Positions 8,885 to 17,592 of a DNA stretch of 64,000 nucleotides are shown here, piece by piece (position 1 is the first letter of the stretch; each line of letters starts with the position of its first letter). A program made the position numbers and the translations under genes. The stretch lies in assembly GCA_963802375.1 (NCBI GenBank), contig CAWDIJ010000010.1, forward strand, positions 806,001 through 870,000. Reading direction: 5' to 3'. The notes below the pieces were generated by a model. The model saw nothing but the letters and a program-made list of their open reading frames with translations. It did not search any database and was not told the DNA's origin. This DNA comes from JACDAN01 sp963802375 (lineage in GTDB: Bacteria > Actinomycetota > Thermoleophilia > Gaiellales > Gaiellaceae).

Positions 8885-9946
8885 TTAGAAGAGCTGATTC
8901 GCGCCCTGGAAGACCGCCGAGACGGACTCGTCGGCGAAGACGTTCATGATCGTGTCGGCCAGGAGGCCCGAGACGGGGAGCACGCTCAGCTTGTCCGGAC
9001 GCTCGAGCGGGTTGAGCTGAACCGTGTCCGTGACGACGATCTCGGCGAGGTCGTCGGTCGCGAGCTTCTCGAGCGCGTCGCCGACGAAGTGACCGTGGGT
9101 GGCGAAGACATAGACCTCCTTCGCGCCGGCCTCCCGGAGCGCCTTCGCGCCGGCGAGGAGAGTGCCGCCGGTGAGGATCATGTCGTCCCCCATCAGCGCC
9201 GTCTTGCCCTCGACGTCGCCGATGACCTCCGTGATCGACGCCTGATCGTGCGCCGGCCTCGTCTTGTTCATGATCGCGAGGTCCGCATCGAGCATCTGTC
9301 CGAAGCGGCGCGCGAGCTTGGCGCGCCCTGCGTCCGGCGAGACCGACACGACGTTCTCGCCCGAGAGCCCCTTGTCGCGGAAGTACTGCGCGAACAACGG
9401 CAGGGCCGTCATGTGGTCGACCGGAATCGTGAAAAAGCCCTGGATCTGGCCGGTGTGGAGGTCCATTGTGAGAACGCGATCGACCCCGGCGGCCTTCTCC
9501 AGCGTGTCTGCGAGGAGCCTCGCGGAGATCGGCTCCCGAGGCGCGGACTTCTTGTCCTGACGCGAGTACGGGAACCAAGGCATGACGGCCGTGACGCGCT
9601 TGGCCGAGGCGAGCTTCGCCGCGTTGATCATCTCCAGGAGCTCCCAGAGGTACGCGTTGACCTTGCCGACGCCTGCGCACGACTGGACGATGAAGAGATC
9701 GGCGCCGCGCACCGATTCCTCGTACCGGCAGTAGACCTCGCCGTTCGCGAACGTCTTCAGCTCCACGGGGCTGCAGGTGACGCCGAGCTTCTCGCCGATG
9801 TCCGTGGCCAGGTCCGGATGAGACCGGCCCGAGACGAGCATCAGCCGCTTCGACGGACCGCGCTCGAGCCAGTTCTGCGGCTTCGGCGTCGCCTGGGTGG
9901 CCGGAGCCTCCAGGCCGGGCAGAGGCGCGACCTCAGTCGTCGTCAC
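8885..9946 (-). CDS. prs: Ribose-phosphate pyrophosphokinase
   Basis: 353 residues. Makes PRPP from ribose 5-phosphate and ATP for nucleotide, His and Trp synthesis. Motifs: SGRSHPDLA near the N-terminus, the ATP-binding YSRQDKK flexible loop, DLHTGQIQGFF, and the PRPP loop DDMILTGGTL. The GTG at 9946 was chosen because AAGGA lies four bases upstream; a GTG at 9973 is an alternative. Either start overlaps the end of glmU (stop 9933). About 30 residues rich in Pro and Thr precede the conserved core and are unusual for the family. Confidence 0.95.
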   Translation of the reverse strand: MTTTEVAPLPGLEAPATQATPKPQNWLERGPSKRLMLVSGRSHPDLATDIGEKLGVTCSPVELKTFANGEVYCRYEESVRGADLFIVQSCAGVGKVNAYLWELLEMINAAKLASAKRVTAVMPWFPYSRQDKKSAPREPISARLLADTLEKAAGVDRVLTMDLHTGQIQGFFTIPVDHMTALPLFAQYFRDKGLSGENVVSVSPDAGRAKLARRFGQMLDADLAIMNKTRPAHDQASITEVIGDVEGKTALMGDDMILTGGTLLAGAKALREAGAKEVYVFATHGHFVGDALEKLATDDLAEIVVTDTVQLNPLERPDKLSVLPVSGLLADTIMNVFADESVSAVFQGANQLF

Positions 9947-11282
9947 TGGTTCCTTCGGCTTGGTCGGTTCCACGCTCTGCGTAGCCTTCCTTGTTCTCCT
10001 GCTGCGCCCTCGCAATGCCGAGAGCACCCGGCGGGACATCCTTTGTGATGACGGATCCCGCACCGATCCATGCACCGTCCCCGATCTCCACGGGGGCGAT
10101 GAAGGAATTCTGGACACCGGTCCTGACGTTCCGGCCGATTGTGGTGCGCGCCTTGGGCTTGCCGGGCCTGTGCCCGAGGTTCGCGGTGATGTTCCCGGCG
10201 CCGATGTTCGAGCCCTCGCCGACGTCGGCGTCGCCGATGTAGGACAGGTGCGGCACCTTGGTGCCCTCGCCTACGCGAGAGTTCTTGATCTCCACGAATG
10301 TGCCCGCCTTCGCGCCCGCCTCCAGGACCGTGCCGGGGCGAAGGTAACAGAACGGGCCGACGAGGACACGCGGGCCGATCACGGCGTCGACGGCGACCAC
10401 ATGCGGCCCCACGCTCGCGCCTTCGCCGACCTCCGTGCGGCCGTTCAGGACCGTGAACGGGCCGATCACGGCGTCCGGCTCGATCTGCACCGAGGGCTCG
10501 ATCCAGGTCGTCGCCGGATCGGTGATCGTGACGCCCGCGAGCATGTACGCCTCGTTGACGCGATCGCGGAGCGCGGCGGCAGCCGCTGCGAGCTCGACGC
10601 GGGTGTTCACGCCTTCCGGCTCGCGCGGATCGTCCGCCTCGTGGGCGACGACCTGTTCGCCGGCGTCGACGAGGTCGCGCACGGCGTCCGTGAGGTAGAG
10701 CTCCCCCTGGGCGTTCGCGGGGTCGAGCCGTTCGAGCGCCGGCCAGAGTGCATCCCCGCGAAAGACGTAGATCGACGAGTTCACCTCGTCGATCGCGAGT
10801 TGCTCCCGCGTAGCGTCCGTCGCCTCGACGATGGCCTGAACGCCGCCGTCATCCCCGCGGACGATCCTGCCGTAAGCGCCGGGATCGTCCTTCCGAAAGG
10901 TCAGGACCGTTGCCGCGGCGTCGGCCTGCCGGTGGGTGTCCAGGAGCGCCTGGAGGGATTCGGGTCGTAGGAGCGGCGAGTCCCCGGAGAGCACGAGCAC
11001 CTCTCCGGCGTGCCCGGCGAGCGCATCCTTTGCGGAGGCGAGGGCGTCCCCGGTGCCCCGGGGGCTCTCCTGCACGGCGACCTCGACGCCGTCGAACTCA
11101 TCCGCGAAGTCGGGCGAGCTGACGACGACGAGGCGTCCGGGATCGAGAGCCCGCCCGGCCTCGATCACCCAGTCGACGAGGCGCCGACCGAGCAGCGGGT
11201 GGAGATGCTTCGGCGTGGCCGAACGCATCCGCGTGCCGAGCCCTCCCGCGAGGACGACGACTGCCAGGTCTGATCCGTTCAC
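9933..11282 (-). CDS. glmU: Bifunctional UDP-GlcNAc pyrophosphorylase / GlcN-1-P acetyltransferase
   Basis: 449 residues. Produces UDP-GlcNAc for peptidoglycan. The N-terminal uridyltransferase has the LAGGLGTRMRS signature with a following Lys (TPKHLHPLLGR). The C-terminal half is a left-handed beta helix of hexapeptide repeats with the active-site segment YIGDADVGEGSNIGAGNITANLGH. The GTG start is 14 bases after the 3' end of the tRNA-Gln gene on the same strand, so tRNA and glmU are probably co-transcribed and separated by RNase processing. The tRNA-Gln/glmU/prs order matches M. tuberculosis. Confidence 0.96.
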   Translation of the reverse strand: MNGSDLAVVVLAGGLGTRMRSATPKHLHPLLGRRLVDWVIEAGRALDPGRLVVVSSPDFADEFDGVEVAVQESPRGTGDALASAKDALAGHAGEVLVLSGDSPLLRPESLQALLDTHRQADAAATVLTFRKDDPGAYGRIVRGDDGGVQAIVEATDATREQLAIDEVNSSIYVFRGDALWPALERLDPANAQGELYLTDAVRDLVDAGEQVVAHEADDPREPEGVNTRVELAAAAAALRDRVNEAYMLAGVTITDPATTWIEPSVQIEPDAVIGPFTVLNGRTEVGEGASVGPHVVAVDAVIGPRVLVGPFCYLRPGTVLEAGAKAGTFVEIKNSRVGEGTKVPHLSYIGDADVGEGSNIGAGNITANLGHRPGKPKARTTIGRNVRTGVQNSFIAPVEIGDGAWIGAGSVITKDVPPGALGIARAQQENKEGYAERGTDQAEGTSDDD

Positions 11283-11296
11283 GGGCTCTCGCGCAA

Positions 11297-11370
11297 TGGC
11301 TGGGGCGCCAGGATTCGAACCTGGGATCGCGGGACCAAAACCCGCTGCCTTACCACTTGGCTACGCCCCA
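11297..11370 (-). tRNA. tRNA-Gln (anticodon TTG)
   Basis: A 74-base cloverleaf on the minus strand. The acceptor stem pairs TGGGGCG with CGCCCCA, the discriminator base is G (11300) and CCA is encoded (11299-11297). The anticodon arm is a GCGGG/CCCGC stem with loop TTTTGGT, giving anticodon TTG. The T arm contains GGTTCGAATCC. The 5' part of this gene is duplicated about 130 bp upstream (see the repeat at 11488). Confidence 0.96.
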
Positions 11371-11424
11371 CCGATTCGACGATCGACCACATGCAAGTCT
11401 GCCAGCGACTCCCGATGCGCTTCG

Positions 11425-11455
11425 ACAAAACGGCCCGCCGGCAAAGCCGCCGGGC
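11425..11455 (-). terminator. Candidate intrinsic terminator
   Basis: On the minus strand, an imperfect GC-rich hairpin (11433-11455; 5 bp, one mismatch, 4 bp, loop TTT) is followed within two bases by TTTT. It lies downstream of the ispE / membrane-protein unit and upstream of tRNA-Gln, where an end of transcription would be expected. The T tract is short. Confidence 0.4.
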
Positions 11456-11487
11456 TTCCAAGTCGGCATCGCAAGCGACGCCTAAAA

Positions 11488-11533
11488 TGGCTACGCCCCA
11501 CCGACGGTGAAACCACCGGGCACAAGTCTGCCA
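11488..11533. repeat. Partial duplication of the tRNA-Gln 5' end and leader
   Basis: Seventeen bases at 11488-11504 equal 11358-11374 (first 13 bases of the tRNA plus four leader bases). A second identical 11-mer, CAAGTCTGCCA, lies at 11523-11533 and 11394-11404. The two blocks keep nearly the same spacing (35 versus 36 bases) while the sequence between has diverged. No second cloverleaf can be drawn, so this is a truncated, decayed tRNA copy with its promoter-proximal leader. Confidence 0.7.
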
Positions 11534-11537
11534 CTGC

Positions 11538-11888
11538 CTAGCGGCGGCTGAAGAGGACGACGAGGGCGACGAGCGCGAGGATCCCGACGGCGACGAACGC
11601 AACCCCGGCCAGAACGAAGAACAGCAGCGGGATCAGCGCGACGAGCGCCTGGGAGACCGCGGCGATCCAGGCGATGTCGTGCAGCGGCGGTCGAAGCCTC
11701 CGTCCGACCCAGAGGTAGAGGACGATCACTCCGACGGCGACAATGATCGCCAGCGGCCGGTTGATCGTGCCGAAGACGACCAGGATCGCCTCGATCGCGG
11801 CGATGACGAGGGCGATCGCCGTCCGCTGGCGGCGAAGCCAGCGGCCGGAGCGCGTCGATCCGTGCTCGAGAACCGGCTGCTCGATCAC
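11538..11888 (-). CDS. Small membrane protein, unknown function
   Basis: 116 residues from GTG 11888, ten bases downstream of ispE on the same strand and probably in its transcript. After a basic N-terminus there are about four hydrophobic segments (28-40, 45-60, 70-85, 90-113) and a C-terminal Arg pair. I do not recognise the family. Its place between ispE and the tRNA-Gln locus suggests a housekeeping-linked accessory, but nothing visible gives a function. Confidence 0.65.
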   Translation of the reverse strand: MIEQPVLEHGSTRSGRWLRRQRTAIALVIAAIEAILVVFGTINRPLAIIVAVGVIVLYLWVGRRLRPPLHDIAWIAAVSQALVALIPLLFFVLAGVAFVAVGILALVALVVLFSRR

Positions 11889-11898
11889 GCGGCGGACG

Positions 11899-12699
11899 CT
11901 ACCAGCCTGGTGTCGTCACCCAGGTCTCGCCACGAGCTGCCAGCGCGGCTGCCGCTATCACGGCTTGCGGCTCCTCCGCGAAGAGCCCGTAGACCGCAGG
12001 CCCGGCTCCGGTCACGTCCGCCCGGAAGGCGCCGAGCTCGGCCAGGTCGCGGGCGAGCGGAGAGGTGTCGAGGTCGTTCGGCGGCAGAGTCGCGAGGTCG
12101 CCGAGAACGAGTGCTTTGGTGAGCTCGGTCTGGCGCTGCTCGAAGCCGTCGGCTCCATTTCGCGCGTCGAAGGCGCCGTAGACGTCCGCGGTCGAGCGCT
12201 TCTGCTCGCCGTGCGGCGTGACGAGCACGATCCAGTAGTCCTGCGGAAGGTCGAGGGGAGTGAGCTCCGTGCCGTCGCTCTCGCCGAGCTGCGGCCCGGC
12301 AGCGAGGAAGAACGGGACGTCCGCGCCCAGCTCGGCGGCGAGGCCGTGGAGCTCGTCGCTGGACAACGCGCCGTTCAGTGACTCATTGGCGAGCCTGAGC
12401 GCGGCCGCCGCGTCCGAGCTTCCCCCTCCGAGGCCGGCCGCGACCGGAATCTGCTTCTCGATCGTCGCGCGCCAGCGCGGCTCGATCCCCGCCTGGCCGG
12501 CGACCAGCTCGAGGGCCCGCCGGACGAGCGTGTCTTCCGGGAAGCCGTGGACGTCGAGCGCGTCGGCCGGCTCGAGGCGGACAGTGTCGGCGAGCGAGAT
12601 CCGCTGGAGCACCGTCGCGACCTCGTGCTTCCCGTCCGGCCGCTTGGGCCCGACGACCAGTGCGAGATTGATCTTCGCGGGGGCGAGGCGCTCGGTCAC
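11899..12699 (-). CDS. ispE: 4-diphosphocytidyl-2-C-methyl-D-erythritol kinase
   Basis: 266 residues. GHMP-kinase of the MEP isoprenoid pathway, phosphorylating CDP-ME. The N-terminal PAKINLAL motif and the ATP loop PVAAGLGGGSSDAAAAL are diagnostic; a C-terminal VTGAGPAVYGLF motif closes the domain. The GTG start shares GTGA with the rsmA stop (12696-12699), so translation is coupled. The frame stays open far upstream through rsmA; that longer frame is a shadow. Confidence 0.96.
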   Translation of the reverse strand: MTERLAPAKINLALVVGPKRPDGKHEVATVLQRISLADTVRLEPADALDVHGFPEDTLVRRALELVAGQAGIEPRWRATIEKQIPVAAGLGGGSSDAAAALRLANESLNGALSSDELHGLAAELGADVPFFLAAGPQLGESDGTELTPLDLPQDYWIVLVTPHGEQKRSTADVYGAFDARNGADGFEQRQTELTKALVLGDLATLPPNDLDTSPLARDLAELGAFRADVTGAGPAVYGLFAEEPQAVIAAAALAARGETWVTTPGW

Positions 12700-13484
12700 C
12701 GAAGCGCCGCCGCCAGCTCGATGAACTCCGGCGGAGAAAGCTCCTCGGCGCGGGTCGCGGGCGGGCGGCCCATCACGTCGAGCGCCGCCTCGGCTCTTGC
12801 GCGGTCGGCGAGCCCCGCGAGCTCGAGCGAGTTCGGTAGCCGCTTCCGGCGGTGCGCGAACGACGCCTCCACCACGGCCTTGAGCTCGTGCCACGGGACC
12901 GGCGGCTGCGTCTCGCGCCGGCGAAAGGCGACGAGCGCCGAGTCGACGTTGGGCCGCGGGCGGAACACCTCGCGCGAGACCGGATGCGTCCCGGTGCGCT
13001 CGGCCGCGAGCTGGATCAGCACCGAGACCGCGCCGTAGGCCTTCGTGCCGGGCTCGGCGAAGAACCGGTCGGCGACCTCCCGCTGGACCATTACGCACCA
13101 GAAGGTCACGGTCGGCAGCCGCTCGAGGCTCTCGACGACGATCGGCGTGGCGACGTTGTAGGGCAGGTTCGCAACGAGCTTGGTCGGCGCCGGAACGAGC
13201 TCGCCGGGATCGAGGTCCAGCGCATCCCCGAAGTGGATGTGGACGTTTGGGGCTCTGCCGAACCGCTCCTCGAGGTGCGGCGCGAGCCGCCTGTCGAGCT
13301 CGACCGCGTGCACCACGCCGGCGTGGTCGGCCAGGTAGGCGGTCAGGACCCCCTGGCCCGGCCCGATCTCGAGCACGACATCCTGGTCCCGGACGTCGGC
13401 CAGCCGCCCGATGACGCGGACGATGTTGTCGTCGATCAGGAAGTGCTGGCCGAGCTCCCTGCTCGGAGTCGGGAGGTCGCTCAC
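12696..13484 (-). CDS. rsmA: 16S rRNA adenine-N6,N6-dimethyltransferase
   Basis: 262 residues, usual length for RsmA/KsgA, which dimethylates A1518 and A1519 of 16S rRNA. Visible: LGQHFLIDDNIV, SAM motif I VLEIGPGQGVLT, and the catalytic NLPYNVATPI. It overlaps the tatD stop (13481) by four bases and ispE by four bases, forming tatD-rsmA-ispE. In M. tuberculosis rpfB lies between tatD and ksgA; here nothing does. Confidence 0.96.
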   Translation of the reverse strand: MSDLPTPSRELGQHFLIDDNIVRVIGRLADVRDQDVVLEIGPGQGVLTAYLADHAGVVHAVELDRRLAPHLEERFGRAPNVHIHFGDALDLDPGELVPAPTKLVANLPYNVATPIVVESLERLPTVTFWCVMVQREVADRFFAEPGTKAYGAVSVLIQLAAERTGTHPVSREVFRPRPNVDSALVAFRRRETQPPVPWHELKAVVEASFAHRRKRLPNSLELAGLADRARAEAALDVMGRPPATRAEELSPPEFIELAAALR

Positions 13485-14215
13485 CCGAGGCCGAACGCGG
13501 CGTTCGCGTTTCGATCGAGCTGCGATGCCAGCTCGTCGGGATCTCCGCCTCGAAGCTCGGCCAGTGCCGCGACGGTGTGGACGAGGTTCGCCGGCTCGTT
13601 CGGGCGACCGCGGCGGGGCTGCGGGGAGAGGTACGGGCAGTCGGTCTCCGCGAGCAGCAGATCATCCGGGATCTCACGAGCGGCGGCACGGATGTCGTAG
13701 GCGCTCGGGTAGGTCACGTTCCCGGCGAACGAGACGTAGTAGCCGCGCTCCAGCGCCGGCCGGAGCAGGCCCGGTGACGAGAAACAGTGGAGGATCACCG
13801 TGCCTTCGAAGTCGCCGAGCGCCCGGGCAACATCGGCATCGGCGGCCCGGCAGTGGATGACGACCGGCTTGCCGAGCTCCTCGGCGAGCGCGAGGTGAGC
13901 CTGGAAGAGCTGCCGCTGCGCGTCGTGCGGCGCGTAATCACGGTAGTAGTCCAGCCCGGTTTCGCCGACGGCGACCGGATCGAGATCAGCGAGCCTGCCG
14001 AGCTGGGACGCGTCCGCCTCGCCGGCCTTGTGGGGATGGATCCCGAGAATTGGGAACACAGCCTCGTTCAGCGTGCAGAAGTCCACCACCTGCCCCCACG
14101 ATTCCGGCCAAGCGCCGACCTCGAGGATGCGGTCGACTCCAGCCTCGCGGGATCGGGCGACCAGCTCCACAGGCGGTTCCGCGCACGCGTGCAGGTGCGC
14201 GTGCGTGTCGATCAC
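13481..14215 (-). CDS. tatD: TatD family metal-dependent DNase
   Basis: 244 residues. TIM-barrel hydrolase with metal ligands in VIDTHAHLHAC (residues 1-11), GETGLDYYRDYAP, VIHCRAA, LHCFS and ETDCPYLSP. The start is GTG at 14215, sharing GTGA with the metG stop (14212). The frame is open further upstream, but those extra residues are metG read in another frame. Family role: 3'-5' DNA exonuclease acting in repair or DNA turnover; the exact substrate here is not shown. Confidence 0.95.
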   Translation of the reverse strand: MIDTHAHLHACAEPPVELVARSREAGVDRILEVGAWPESWGQVVDFCTLNEAVFPILGIHPHKAGEADASQLGRLADLDPVAVGETGLDYYRDYAPHDAQRQLFQAHLALAEELGKPVVIHCRAADADVARALGDFEGTVILHCFSSPGLLRPALERGYYVSFAGNVTYPSAYDIRAAAREIPDDLLLAETDCPYLSPQPRRGRPNEPANLVHTVAALAELRGGDPDELASQLDRNANAAFGLG

Positions 14216-15729
14216 GCAGCGGCGGCTGGCGCCTCGACGCGCGGGAAGAGCGGCTGCGCCGGCTCCACGTCCTTGGTCTCGACGGTCTGACCAGGGGCGA
14301 CGCGGGACCAGGAGAAGTCCTCCGGCTGGCCGAGCGCCCGGAGGATCTGCGGCGTCGTGTCCGGCAGGTAGGCGTGCAGCGCCACGGCGACGACCCGCAG
14401 GCCGTCGGCGAGCGCGTACAGGACCCGGTCGAGCTCGTCGGCGTTCGCGTCGTCCCTGGCCAGCTCCCACGGCTTCGAGTCGGTCACGAACTTGTTCAGT
14501 GCGCGGACGGCATCCCAGACGGCGTCGATGGCGCCGGTGAGGTCGAAATCGTCGAGGCGCTTCTCGACCTCCGCGCCAAGACCTTCGAGCGATGGGGCGC
14601 CCTCGGCGCCCGGCGCGACCGGGATCCGCCCGTCGCGGTACTTCGCGATCATCGCGGTCGTTCTCGACACGAGGTTGCCGAGGTCGTTGCCGAGCTCCCG
14701 CTCGTACCGCTCGTGGAGGCTGTCGATCGAGACGGAGCCGTCCTGGCCGAACTGCACGGATCTGGTCGCCCAGTACCGGACCGCGTCGGAGCCGTAGACG
14801 TCGATCAGCCCGAGCGGATCGATGACGTTGCCGAGGGACTTCGAGATCTTGCGCTCATCGAGCGTGAGGTAGCCGTGCACGAAGATCCGGCGCGGCACCT
14901 CGTACCCGGCCGAGAGGAGCAGGGCCGGCCAGAAGACGCAGTGGAACCGCAAGATGTCCTTGGCGATCAAATGTCTGGCGTGCGGCCAGTAGAGCTCGCG
15001 GAGGTCTTCTCCCGGGCGGGCATAGGTCAGGGCGCTGAGGTAGTTGATGAGTGCGTCCACCCAGACGTAGACGACCTGCTCCGGGTCCCACGGAACGGGG
15101 ACTCCCCACGGCTGTCCCGCGCGGCTGAGGCTGAAGTCCTGGAGGCCGCCGGCGATGAAGCTGCGCGCCTCGTTCCGGCGGAAGTCGGGCTGCACGAAGT
15201 GCGGCTGCTCGTCGTAGAGCTTCAGCAGCGGCTCCTGGTACTTGGAGAGCCGGAAGAAGTAGTTCTTCTCCTCGATCCACTCCGGGACCGTGTCGTGCTC
15301 GGGGCACTTCCCGTCCACGAGCTCCTCCTCGCTCTTGAACGCCTCGCAGCCCACGCAGTAGAGCCCCGCATACGTGTCCTCGTAGATGTCGCCGTTGTCG
15401 TAGATCCGCTGGACGAAGTCCTGCACGAAGGCCTTGTGCCCCTCGTCCGTCGTGCGGATGAAGAAGTCGATGGCGGCGTTGACCTTCTCAGGAACCTCGC
15501 GCCACTTCTCGGCGATCTGGTCGACGTACACCTTGGGGTCGAGCCCTTCCTCTTCGGCGACTCGGTAGACCTTCGACCCGTGCTCGTCCGTGCCGGTGAG
15601 GAAGAACGTGTCCTCGCCTCGCTGCCGGTGATGGCGCACGAGGATGTCCGCCGCGAGCGTCGTGTAGGCATGCCCGATGTGCGGCGTCGAGTTCACGTAG
15701 TAGATCGGTGTCGTCAGGTAGAAGCTCAT
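14212..15729 (-). CDS. metG: Methionyl-tRNA synthetase
   Basis: 505 residues. Class I synthetase with PHIGHAYT (HIGH motif) near residue 15 and KISKSLGN as the KMSKS loop. The insert carries a zinc-like set CVGC...CPEH. The C-terminal anticodon domain is present, and there is no extra tRNA-binding domain, so it is the short form. ATG at 15729 gives the standard opening SFYLTTPIYYVNSTPHIGH. The upstream M23 gene's frame runs 242 bases into metG (see findings). Confidence 0.96.
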   Translation of the reverse strand: MSFYLTTPIYYVNSTPHIGHAYTTLAADILVRHHRQRGEDTFFLTGTDEHGSKVYRVAEEEGLDPKVYVDQIAEKWREVPEKVNAAIDFFIRTTDEGHKAFVQDFVQRIYDNGDIYEDTYAGLYCVGCEAFKSEEELVDGKCPEHDTVPEWIEEKNYFFRLSKYQEPLLKLYDEQPHFVQPDFRRNEARSFIAGGLQDFSLSRAGQPWGVPVPWDPEQVVYVWVDALINYLSALTYARPGEDLRELYWPHARHLIAKDILRFHCVFWPALLLSAGYEVPRRIFVHGYLTLDERKISKSLGNVIDPLGLIDVYGSDAVRYWATRSVQFGQDGSVSIDSLHERYERELGNDLGNLVSRTTAMIAKYRDGRIPVAPGAEGAPSLEGLGAEVEKRLDDFDLTGAIDAVWDAVRALNKFVTDSKPWELARDDANADELDRVLYALADGLRVVAVALHAYLPDTTPQILRALGQPEDFSWSRVAPGQTVETKDVEPAQPLFPRVEAPAAAA

Positions 15730-16741
15730 GGGCTTCCATGATAGGCGTGGGTCTAGCGCCCACCGGAGCCGCGGCCGGGGCCTCCGGAACCCTTCGCCGG
15801 AGGAGCAGCAGGCCCGCCAGAGCGAGCAGCGCCGCGACGGCGAGAGGCAACGGCGGACGGGAATCCCGAGCCGGTGCAGGCTCGAGCGTCGCCAGCCTCG
15901 GCGGATCTGGCGAAGCAGGAGCGGGCAGCGTGGGTACGGTCGCGCGGGCCGGAGGGCGGGCCACGGAGCGCTCGCCGATGGGGCGCGCCGCCGCCGCACG
16001 CTGGCGGACCGGACGTGCACGGTGGAGCGTCGCGGGCCGCGCCTCGATCGACCGGGAGGCTCGACGCGAGGGCTCGGATCGACTCACGCGGTGCATCTGC
16101 GCTCCGCGCGTCGAGCGACTCTCGCGCTTCGGTCGCGACCGAGTCGCAGGCGCCGCACCGGCGGGTGCAGTCGCGCGCATGACCTCGTTCGTCGGCAACG
16201 CCTCGGCAGGCGCGGGATCGGCGGTCGCGGGCGCCGGCTGTGGGGCAGGTGCCGAGGGCGCGGGCACCACCGCAGGCGACTGAGCGGCTTGGCGCGGGGG
16301 CAGCAGCGTCAACGGATCCACATAGCCGCGCGGATCGTCGGCACGCCGGGTGCCGAGCTGGACGTGCGGAAGCGCGGGAGGCTCGGCGGCGGCGATCGTC
16401 CCGACGGTCTCGCCCTCCGCTAGGCCGTCGCCGACCGAGACGGAGACCGACCCGAGGTGTGTGAGCGTCACGGCCCAGCCGTCTTCGGTCCGGATCGACA
16501 CCGTCCGGCCGTTCGTCGGCAGCGAGCCGGCGAACGTCACCCGTCCCGCCACAGGCGCCCGCACCTCGGAGCCGGCCGGCCCGGCCACGTCGATCCCGCG
16601 ATGACCGGACGAGGTGTATGCACCGCCGCCGTAGTCGAATCCGCGGATGACCTCGCCGGGCACCGGCCACGTCCACGCGAAACCCGCGGGCGGCACGGCC
16701 AGAGCGACGAGCGCCAGCGCTGTTGCCAGTCGGGTGAACAT
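15488..16741 (-). CDS. Secreted M23-like peptidase with C-terminal membrane anchor
   Basis: Signal peptide (1-22), then an M23/LytM-like domain about 23-140 (GHRGIDVAGPAGSEVRAPVAGRVTF; later LPHVQLGTR), a long Pro/Ala/Arg-rich linker, and a hydrophobic segment near residue 320 (LPLAVAALLALAGLLLL) followed by RRR, so it is a C-terminally anchored wall protein. The catalytic set looks partial (H and D of GHRGIDV seen; HxH replaced by PHVQL), so it may bind rather than cut. The stop lies at 15488, 242 bases inside metG; one indel would end the protein at the TAG at 15753. The functional C-terminus is therefore uncertain. Confidence 0.7.
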   Translation of the reverse strand: MFTRLATALALVALAVPPAGFAWTWPVPGEVIRGFDYGGGAYTSSGHRGIDVAGPAGSEVRAPVAGRVTFAGSLPTNGRTVSIRTEDGWAVTLTHLGSVSVSVGDGLAEGETVGTIAAAEPPALPHVQLGTRRADDPRGYVDPLTLLPPRQAAQSPAVVPAPSAPAPQPAPATADPAPAEALPTNEVMRATAPAGAAPATRSRPKRESRSTRGAQMHRVSRSEPSRRASRSIEARPATLHRARPVRQRAAAARPIGERSVARPPARATVPTLPAPASPDPPRLATLEPAPARDSRPPLPLAVAALLALAGLLLLRRRVPEAPAAAPVGARPTPIMEAHELLPDDTDLLRELDAAHRACLHDARGGHPRAPSPAARRGHVLPHRHGRARVEGLPSRRRGRARPQGVRRPDRREVARGS

Positions 16742-16783
16742 GGCGGCGACGCTAGCAAGGCGTTCGGCTGTTGTCCAGGTCGA

Positions 16784-17590
16784 CTACAGCGACGCGTCGT
16801 AGAGCCGCTTCTTGGACACGCCTGTCAGGCGGGAGACGGCGTCAGCCGCGGACTTTCGGGACGAGCCGGCACGCACGAGGTCGGCGACGGCCTCCAGAGC
16901 CTCGCTCTCGTCCACCGCTCGCTCCACATCGGCTGGTCCGATCACGAGCGTGATCTCCCCCTTTACCCCTTCGGCTAGCCGTTCTGCGACCTCCGAGGCA
17001 GGCCCGCGCACGACCTCCTCGAAGCGCTTCGTCAGCTCCCGGCAGACCGCCACCGGGCGGTCAGGAAGGGCTTCCGCCAAGCTCGCCAGCGTCCGAGGGA
17101 GCCGGTTCGGCGACTCGAATGCGACGAGAGCGTGACGCCATTGCGCCAAGTCTCGCCACAGCGCCGAAAGCTCCGCCCCACCGCGCGGCAGGAAGCCAAC
17201 GAACTGATACCTGTCGACCTCGAAGCCGCTCGCTGCCACCGCAGTCTCGACCGCGGAAGGACCGGGCAGCACCGTGACGGGGATCCCAGCCTCGATCGCG
17301 GCACCGACCAGGCGCGCGCCCGGATCGCTGATGCCGGGCATCCCCGCATCGGACACGAGGGCGACGCGCTCGCCCGCCGCCAGTCGCGGAAGGACGTCGG
17401 CCGTCCGCTTGGCCTCGTTGTGCTCGTGGTAGCTCAGCAGCCGCGCCTCGATTCCGTGCCGGGTGAGAAGGCCGCGCGTGTGCCGCGTGTCCTCGCAAAG
17501 CACGAGGTCCGCCGCCCGAAGCTCGTGGAGGACGCGCAGCGTGACGTCGTCCAGGTTGCCGATGGGGGTCGCGCAGACCGCGAGCGACAT
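16784..17590 (-). CDS. rsmI: 16S rRNA 2'-O-ribose C1402 methyltransferase
   Basis: 268 residues. Tetrapyrrole-methylase fold: TPIGNLDDVTLR at the start, EDTRHTRGLL, VSDAGMPGISDPG, LPGPSA. ATG 17590 is preceded by AGAGG with a five-base gap. That Shine-Dalgarno lies inside the arm of a 162-bp structured element directly upstream (17593-17754), so translation could be controlled by its folding. A longer open frame starting in the element is not the gene. It lies downstream of the ROK kinase on the same strand. Confidence 0.95.
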   Translation of the reverse strand: MSLAVCATPIGNLDDVTLRVLHELRAADLVLCEDTRHTRGLLTRHGIEARLLSYHEHNEAKRTADVLPRLAAGERVALVSDAGMPGISDPGARLVGAAIEAGIPVTVLPGPSAVETAVAASGFEVDRYQFVGFLPRGGAELSALWRDLAQWRHALVAFESPNRLPRTLASLAEALPDRPVAVCRELTKRFEEVVRGPASEVAERLAEGVKGEITLVIGPADVERAVDESEALEAVADLVRAGSSRKSAADAVSRLTGVSKKRLYDASL

Positions 17591-17592
17591 CA

